64,000 nucleotides of DNA, taken from positions 1 to 64,000 of the forward strand of contig BCKL01000004.1 of NCBI GenBank assembly GCA_001600635.1, given 5' to 3'. Below, one piece after another: positions 58,037-64,000 of the stretch. This DNA is from Leucosporidium creatinivorum (lineage: Eukaryota; Basidiomycota; Microbotryomycetes; Leucosporidiales; Leucosporidiaceae). The notes beneath the pieces are model-generated. The model saw only the letters and a program-made list of their open reading frames with translations, had not been told where the DNA came from and made no database searches. Position 1 is the stretch's first letter; every line of letters starts with the position of its first letter. Position numbers and translations under genes: made by a program.

Positions 58037-59640
58037 TCACTCCCAATACCCCTCCAACGCCTTTCCCTCGACCAAATCCTCAATGCCCAACTCCTTGAGC
58101 GCAGCTTTCGCCTCCTCATGCCCATGTCCCTCATCATGATTCTCCTCCTCCTCCTCCTCCTCCTCCTCCTCCTCGCCCTTCTTCACCCCCGCCTCAGCAA
58201 GCAATTCCCCTTCAGCCGCAGGACCGATTTGCTCTTCGACCGAGGAGGAGCTGGGGAGGAAGAGCACTTCGCCGCCCGAGTAGTTGAGCAGGGAGGGAGG
58301 GTTCACGGGGATGAATTTGGTGGAGAAGAGGGGGAGGAGGGATTTGGGAAACTGGAGAGGTGGAGCGGTGGAGCGAGGTTAGGCAGAGGGCCAGGGAGAG
58401 GGAGAAGGTCAGCTCGGTGGTCTTGGGAGGGCGAGCGAGATGGCGACGGGTGAGCTCACTTGAGGCTGCTTGCCTGGCGCGACGTCACGAATGGCGGGGT
58501 TCGTCGATTTGGACTTGGGATCTTTGATCTGCGAGACAGAGGAGAGGCGAGCTCAGCGAATCGTCTTCGCCCGACAGCAAAGCCGAGTTGCGAACGTCGG
58601 CTCACCTGCAGCTGGAACGATCCCTCTTGCGCAATGTGAAGGTCCTTCTGTACCTCGCCGAGCTATTGCAAAGCGAAGACGGTCAGTGCGAGTTTGATGA
58701 TCGACTCGACACCCGCTGAAGCCTCGCCGAACTCACCTCATGAGGCGTCTGCAAAGCGTACGCCAACACGGTCTTGTAGACCATGCTCATGTTCTTGCTC
58801 CCCTTGGGAGTATCCTTGGCCTCGGTCGAGTGAATGATGTACCTCCCACGACCGGCGACTCGAGCAGCAGCAATGTGACGCTCGCCTGTCAAGCGCCGAG
58901 GCCGAAGGTCAGCTCCTCTCCGGCTTCGAACAGCGACCGAAGCTCACCCCTCGTCTTCGTCATGTACTTCCTAGGACCCAAGCGCTCCTTCAACGTGCTA
59001 AGGTCGTCACTGATGTCGAGCACCTTGCCCCAGACGATGTCGGGTCGCTTCGCTTTCGATTTGGAGCGCTGAGGGAGGAGCTTACGGCCGATGGTGATGA
59101 GGCGGTAGGAGTGCGCTGGAGTAGAAGGGAGGAGGACCATGTGGAAGCTGTGTGTGTGGGCAAGGGTGGTCAGCGTAGGCGGGAGAGAGGGCTCAGCGCC
59201 GAGCACTGACTGGGCGATATCGGAGAACCTCTCGACCTCCTCCAGTTGGACCTTGGGGCGGTAGATGAAGAAGATCTCACCGTGTTCGAGAATGCCTGTA
59301 GTGACCGTGCAAGTCAGCAAGCTTCCCGTCGCTGGAGAAACCTGTGCGAGAGCTCACCATGTCGCCTCTCGGCTTCCTTGCCACTCGGCGTCCCAAACAC
59401 TGCAGGCGGCGCTTGTCCTACATCACTGACTCCCTCCGTATTCGGCTTCTTCCTCGGCGAATCCTTGGGCTTCTTCTCCTCCGGCTCTTCCTTCCCCTCG
59501 CCATTGTCCTTCTCCTTCGCTCGTCCTCGCTTCTTGGGAGGCGAGACGGGCTCTTCTTTCGGCTCCGCCTTGGCCTTGGCTGGTGAAGAGGAGGACTTAG
59601 GATCCCTTGTAGGCGATTTGGACGACGAGCGGGTCTTCAT
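58037..59640 (-). CDS. Conserved fungal protein (family often labelled BTB transcription factor)
   Basis: The N-terminus is basic and proline/glutamate-rich (MKTRSSSKSPTRDPKSSSS, PPKKRGRAKEKD), which suits a nuclear protein. The conserved core runs GILEHGEIFFIYRPKVQLEE, SFHMVLLPSTPAHSYRLITI, GRKLLPQ, WGKVLDISDDLSTLKERLG and KYMTKTRG. It continues with ERHIAAARVAGRGRYIIHS, LGEVQKDLHIAQEGSFQLQ and LLNYSGGEVLFLPSS. I recall this order from fungal proteins annotated as 'BTB domain transcription factor', but I see no BTB fold in it, so the function should be treated as unknown. The C-terminus has a poly-glutamate run from a CTC repeat. About six introns are inferred. Confidence 0.65.
58141..58175. 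repeat. (CTC)n microsatellite in coding sequence
   Basis: A CTC run on the plus strand encodes about eleven consecutive glutamates near the C-terminus of the gene at 58037-59640. Length variation would change the acidic tail without shifting frame. Confidence 0.85.
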
Positions 59641-60100
59641 GGCGAGCGAACGGCAAGCAGCGAGAGGCAGGAGGGAGAGAGGCGAAAGTGACGAGTGCGG
59701 CAGGTCGCTCGGGAGCCCCACTTGGGCTCCGAGGCGGTTCTCTGAAAGGCCTGCAGATCTGCGAAGACGGCTGCAAAGGTCGCTGAGAAGTATATTGACG
59801 GCTGATGAAGAGCAGCAGAGCGAGCTCGGCGATGAGAAAGGGGTCGAATTCGCTTTTCTCTCTCGGCGAACTCTCTGTAGGGCTCGCGGGTCAGGACCAG
59901 CGACGACGTGGGTCACCCGCGTACAAACACATTTCAGTCTCAGCCACGTCCTTCTCGCTGCATCCTCTTCGACGATCATCGTATCGCAAGCCGAGCTCCG
60001 AGTTCGAGCGCCTGCGACGGGAGACCATGGATGTGTTGGCTCTGCAGTACGTCGAGTGTCGCTGACATGTAAAGTAGAACTCACTGTACACTCGTTCCCT
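59641..60100. other. Intergenic region, nothing recognised
   Basis: This is the upstream region of the conserved fungal protein and the 3' region of F-box copy F. Short ORFs only. Confidence 0.4.
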
Positions 60101-61319
60101 TCACATCCAGACCAACGCGGCCTTGATCCCTCTGGCGAACATTTCCAGTTCGGCGACATCGCTATCCGTCCAGTCGGCTCCTCGTTTGGCCCAAAGGCGC
60201 TCCGGCGTGGCAAAGCTAGCTACCCTTTGCTGTTCCCCCCACTTTAAGAAGCACGACGAGACGATGAAACGGCGGAACGAGCGCGAACCGCTGGCGAAGC
60301 TCGCTATCGCTCCTGCTTCGATCTTTGACGCATAGTAGAGCCAGCCGGCGGTCTTGGGCATTCGTGACGTACGCCAGTCTTTGATGAGCAACTTCGAGGT
60401 TATCTCAAGCGAGAAGTCGACGTCATCTCGGACGTATGAGTGGAGGACAGCGTCGAGCTCGGCGACCAAGGGTGGTGCGCTGGTCCATATGCTCAGCTGC
60501 AAGGATTGGCTGCGTGTAGCGAGCGCCTCAAGAGTACTCTTGATGAGTGGGAGTGGCAGCAGCACGAATTGGATGCTGAGATGACGGATGGCGCAAGGCG
60601 GGAGGCTCGGCGGAACAGGATCGGCGTCAGGCATCAAGAGGACGAAGGTGAAAGATGACAGGGTTTGGAGCGCTGCTCCCAAGAAGCGAAAAGCTTGGAC
60701 GGAAGTTCCGGGGGGCTCAAGCGACAACATGCTCAGGTTCTTGAGTCGGTTGACCGCCTTCAAGACGTCGCACTCCGAGGGCGTCCCCAGTGTAACTCTC
60801 GCAATGGAGAGGCGTCGCAAATTAGGGCACTCATCCAGCACGATCGCAGTGGCGCGTCCCGACAGCGGCATAACTGGTTTTGAGAAGTCAAGGGCACCAC
60901 CGCTCAGCACCAGCGAGCGGACGAGTTGTCCGAGGCTCGGTCGGGCGAGCATCTGGTCTGCGAAAGCCATGATGGTAGTGAAGGGACCTGCTCTCCAGCT
61001 GGTAGCTCGGCTTGCAGGAGCGTATAGCCGCCGCTCGACGAGGGCAAGGGAGCGAAGGTGCTTGCTCGAGAGGCAGCAAGCGATGTCGTCCAGCAGCTCG
61101 TCAGAGATGTCGTTGAAGCTTTTGTACTTGATGGAGTCGAGGGATAGAGAGGCGAGGTTGGAGTTGAGAGCGTTGGCGGAGGAAGAGGGAGCAGCCTGCG
61201 AGCGAACGAGAGCAGAAGCGGGTCAGCGCTCGACCTCGGCGCCCGTCTCTCAGCCTCAGACCACTCACCTGCACCATCTGGCTAATCTCCTGCTCCAGCT
61301 TCGTATCCTGGAAGTCCAT
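60101..61319 (-). CDS. F-box-like/LRR-like protein, type I, copy F
   Basis: An intact 381-residue member. Exon 1 (61319-61269, 51 nt) encodes MDFQDTKLEQEISQMVQ; exon 2 starts at 61195. The F-box SFNDISDELLDDIACCL is followed by LRSLALVERRLYAPASR. MAFADQMLARPSLGQLVRSL, LDECPNLRRLSI, PPGTSVQAFRFLGAALQTL, DWRTSRMPKTAGWLYYA and the signature LWAKRGADWTDSDVAELEMF come next, ending LVWM. The leader upstream matches copies A, B and D. It is isolated from the other copies by about 19 kb. Function as an SCF receptor is inferred. Confidence 0.78.
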
Positions 61320-61720
61320 TGGCGAGCTTCGGCGACCTGCAAATCGACCATCAAAACATGAGCTCGAGCCTTTGCGACCGTCCGTCCTCCCTGGCCTCGT
61401 TGAGTTGGTCTCCCGCAAGAGAGAGAGTGAGGGAGGGGCAGAGCAGGTGTGCAGAGTGCTCACCTAGCTAGTTTTACCAAACGTCGAGAGCTGGCCGTTC
61501 GAGCTTCCCGTAGCGAGCGAGTGGACGAGAGGGTGACGAGGAGGGAAGAGTGAAAGGCGACGAGAGAGCGGGCCAGTGAGCGACGAGGAGTGCGTAGTGT
61601 AGTAGCAGTCGTCCAGTAGAGCTTCCAGCACGTTCGAGTCCCGTTCCCTGCGAAAGGGAGTCGAAAGCGAGAAAGACGAGGTGATGGCGGGAGGGAGAGA
61701 GAGCTCGACGCTCGCCGTCT
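61320..61720 (-). promoter_or_regulatory. Conserved leader of F-box-like copy F
   Basis: On the minus strand this has a leader exon with CTCCCTCCCGCCATCACCTCG, a GTGAGCACTCTGCA donor near 61463, the block GGACGGACGGTCGCAAAGG with CTCGAGCTCATGTTTTGATGG (about 61353-61390), and a TTTGCAG acceptor just before the ATG. Confidence 0.6.
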
Positions 61721-62097
61721 CGTCGCTCGCCAGGCGACCGACTTCGACAATCCCGTCTCGCCCGAGCACTTTGGAAGCTGAAAGAGTGTAGCGTAGCTCG
61801 GCATGCCTAGGAGCTCGCATGCACCTCATGGCAGTACTCACTCGTCCGATCGAAGCGACTTGCTCTTCGCCGAGGCAGCTCGCCGAACCGGAACGAGCGC
61901 GCGCTACACTCTCGAGAGTCGAGGGGCACAACACATTCGTTCCGAAATCTAAAATTAAGATCCTTCATCCTAAATACCGTTTCAGAACTTCTCTTTCGCC
62001 GGCCTGCAAGCGAGAAGAAGGATGGATCAGCTGCCGCTCGGCGGTCGCTCCTCCAGCTCGGGGAAGGCTTGCTACGTCAGCCCGTCCGTTCTTTACC

Positions 62098-63127
62098 TCA
62101 CCTGAGATCCATCTCCAACGTCCAGCAATCCTGCGTCTGCTGATGCAGGAAGAGATACGTCTTGGCGATAGAACTAGCGGCGAGGGCTTGGCCCTTGTCG
62201 TGCAGCCAGCCTCTACCTTTCTTCTCTGCAAAGAGGGCTTCGGTGCGCTTGGTGAGGATGGTGCCGTCGACGACCTGTGTGGGAAAGAGTTCAGCGGCTG
62301 AGGGGAGAGTGGAGAGAGCTGGAGACTGACGATGAAGGCTACATGGACGCCTTGAGGACCGTACTCGCGAGCGATGGACTGCGAAGGCGACATCAAAGTG
62401 GTCAGCGGAGGCTCATGTCGAAGACTAGCTACGATTACTGACCTGCGAAAGAGCCCTCAGACCATGCTTGCCCGCCGCAAACGCTCCAAACGAGTGCGAT
62501 CCCCTCCAAGCGCTCGTCGCTCCCGTCATCAGCAGGGTACCACCGGCTTGCTCTCCACCGGCAGCAGGCGACGTGAACCATCGGACGGCCTCTTGAGCGA
62601 AAGCAGTAGCAGCGACGATGTTGATCTGGACGGAGAGCTTGATGTCCTTCTCGGCGATGTCGAGGAAGGGGATGTTGGACCTGGGCGAGGGTAAGGTGAG
62701 CTCGACGGGGGCTGAGGATGGTGGAGGTTAGCTCTTACCACTGTCCCGTGTTCCATACAGCCGTTTTGAGCCTTCCATCGGGCCAGAAAGCCTTGACCCT
62801 GTCGAACACGGACTTGATCTCTGCGTGGTTGTACTCCTGCAAGCTGAACACCTCGGCCTGTAGTACAGATACGGCAGTTTAGCTACTTAGAGCTTACTTG
62901 CACGATCTACAGCACCACCTCGAGCTGCAGAAGCAGCAAACACTCACTTCCCCACCTTCCCGCTTGATGCTAGCAGCCAAATCATCTACATCTTTCCTCG
63001 CTCGACTAACGAGCGCTACACGGTATCCCAGGTCCTTAGCAAACAGCTTGGACACCTCTGCTCCCACTCCCACGCCGTTGCCTAGGCCAGAGACGACGAT
63101 GATGTTCTTGGAGCGCGGGGAGCTCAT
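62098..63127 (-). CDS. Short-chain dehydrogenase/reductase-like protein
   Basis: A Rossmann-fold protein. The nucleotide-binding turn is VVSGLGNGVGVGAEV, then GYRVALVSRARKDVDDLAA, AVWNTGQW, QINIVAATAFAQEAVRW, TLLMTGATSAWRGSHSF and GAFAAGKHGLRALSQSIARE with YGPQGVHVAFIVVDGTI. Six exons are inferred, ending WTLEMDLR. In the YxxxK position the residue four before the lysine is Phe (FAAGK). The classical catalytic Tyr is missing, as in some uncharacterised fungal members. Catalysis may therefore differ or be lost. The start ATG at 63127 gives MSSPRSKNIIVVSGLG. Confidence 0.82.
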
Positions 63128-63337
63128 GTTGAGGTGCAGAATGGTGATGGGGCGTAATTGGTGGAGGAAGAGATTGGCTTCGAGCGACTACTGCTATTGT
63201 AAGACGATGACGGTTCGGAAGCAGCGAGTTGGCGGAGTCGAAACGAGCGAGCCGAGCCTCGGGCGGTTCAAGAGCACGCGAGAATTGAAGTCCGATTCTG
63301 TACAACAGTACCATGCTATCTACAGTCTAGCTAAAGT

Positions 63338-64000
63338 CTAAGGCCAACTCATCCCTTCACCACCAAACCCACCTCCTCCACCACCAAACTCGAATGGCAG
63401 CTCCGCACCCCATCCCTCCGCCGCTCCACCGCCGAGCATCCCAAACTCTCCTTCCTCGCCCCCAACTCCTGCTGCACCACCCTGCACAGGCTCAAAGGTA
63501 GCGTCCAACATCCTCCAAAAGTCGACATTGGGATTCTCATTCCCTCCCATCCCTGCGGCGGGGCTGTCGGAGCCCATGTACAACTGAGCGCCGAGGCGGG
63601 AAAGGAGGATCGAGTCGAAGGCGTCTTGGGTGAGTGCTCCTTCGGCCATGGGAGGGTCGAGGGGAGTAAGGTCTTGGAGAGAGGGTGAGCCGGTGGAGCT
63701 GAGGTAATAGGGAGGGAGAGTGGAGGAGGGGTTGAGAGTCGGCGAAATGGCGGAGGTGGAGTTGTTGGAGGAAGGAGCGCCTCCGGAGCCGGGTCCTCGG
63801 GTGTTGGAGACGACTCGTTTGGCTACATCGCCGAAGCGCTCCGAGTCGGAAGGAGCCTTCCTCTTCCTTGGATTCTGAATCGACGATGCGGCGGCCGAAC
63901 GGCGATGCTTGGCCTCCTCGCCGAGAAGGGTCGTGAGGAGTTGAACACCTCGAGCGGCGATGGGGCTATTGGGAGCGAGGACTTGGAGCTCCGAGATCGC
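63338..64000 (-). CDS. C-terminus of a probable fungal transcription factor (partial)
   Basis: The open frame runs off the right edge. The visible part starts AISELQVLAPNSPIAARGVQ, then LLTTLLGEEAKHRR, a basic NPRKRKAPSDSERF that could be a nuclear signal, and a Ser/Pro/Thr-rich stretch. DFWRMLDATFEP follows, then a Gly-rich tail ending GEGMSWP. The first block resembles the end of the regulatory domain of Zn2Cys6 transcription factors, often followed by such low-complexity tails. The DNA-binding domain would lie outside the window, so the assignment is tentative. It may be fully open from 64000 to the stop at 63338. Confidence 0.5.
   Translation of the reverse strand, partial: AISELQVLAPNSPIAARGVQLLTTLLGEEAKHRRSAAASSIQNPRKRKAPSDSERFGDVAKRVVSNTRGPGSGGAPSSNNSTSAISPTLNPSSTLPPYYLSSTGSPSLQDLTPLDPPMAEGALTQDAFDSILLSRLGAQLYMGSDSPAAGMGGNENPNVDFWRMLDATFEPVQGGAAGVGGEEGEFGMLGGGAAEGWGAELPFEFGGGGGGFGGEGMSWP

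Overview
The window looks like nuclear DNA of a basidiomycete yeast, most probably Pucciniomycotina (red-yeast or Microbotryomycetes type). Genes are dense and intron-rich. Introns are mostly 50-100 nt with GT(G/A)AG donors and a strong CTGAC branch-site motif close to the acceptor, coding third positions are GC-rich, and intergenic gaps are small. The genus is inference; no rRNA or other marker is present. The first 50 bases are degenerate CCCTAA-type repeats, so the left edge may be a chromosome end.

Layout. 0-4 kb: DPM1 and SRP54, divergent, both serving the ER/secretory system. 4.2-9.3 kb: an F-box-like gene (copy A) convergent with ELF1, a transcription elongation factor gene carrying a 2.3 kb intron. 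9.6-17.2 kb: 3-ketoacid CoA-transferase, aminopeptidase P and a DUF1749 alpha/beta hydrolase. 17.7-22.6 kb: a spliced gene of unknown function and F-box-like copies B and C. 23-26 kb: a RecQ helicase. 26.4-33.5 kb: three Old Yellow Enzyme genes around a mitochondrial ribosomal protein gene. 33.9-35.3 kb: a small PPxY membrane protein and ERG28. 35.65-40.4 kb: a second copy of the 4.2-8.9 kb segment (F-box copy D plus the 3' half of ELF1 and its long intron). 41-42.4 kb: F-box copy E (frameshifted). 42.8-52 kb: cytochrome P450, a small basic protein, an OsmC protein, a four-helix membrane protein, an AlkB-type dioxygenase with CUE and GRF domains, and a second PPxY membrane protein. 52.5-55.5 kb: a decayed half-copy of twinfilin, then intact twinfilin. 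55.8-59.6 kb: a DUF2237 protein, the U4/U6.U5 27-kDa protein and a conserved fungal nuclear-type protein. 60-64 kb: F-box copy F, a short-chain dehydrogenase and the C-terminus of a probable transcription factor.

Housekeeping genes supply most of the window. The unusual layer is a six-member F-box-like family that falls into two structural subfamilies. Leaders, leader introns, exon lengths and a C-terminal WAK.G..W signature are conserved between copies. Copies B, D and F are open, copy A has lost register with the family start codon, and copies C and E carry frameshifts. One member moved as part of a direct ~4.7 kb segmental duplication (offset about 31.4-31.5 kb) whose far breakpoint lies inside the ELF1 intron. 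I found no transposon ORF, CRISPR array, tRNA or rRNA gene.
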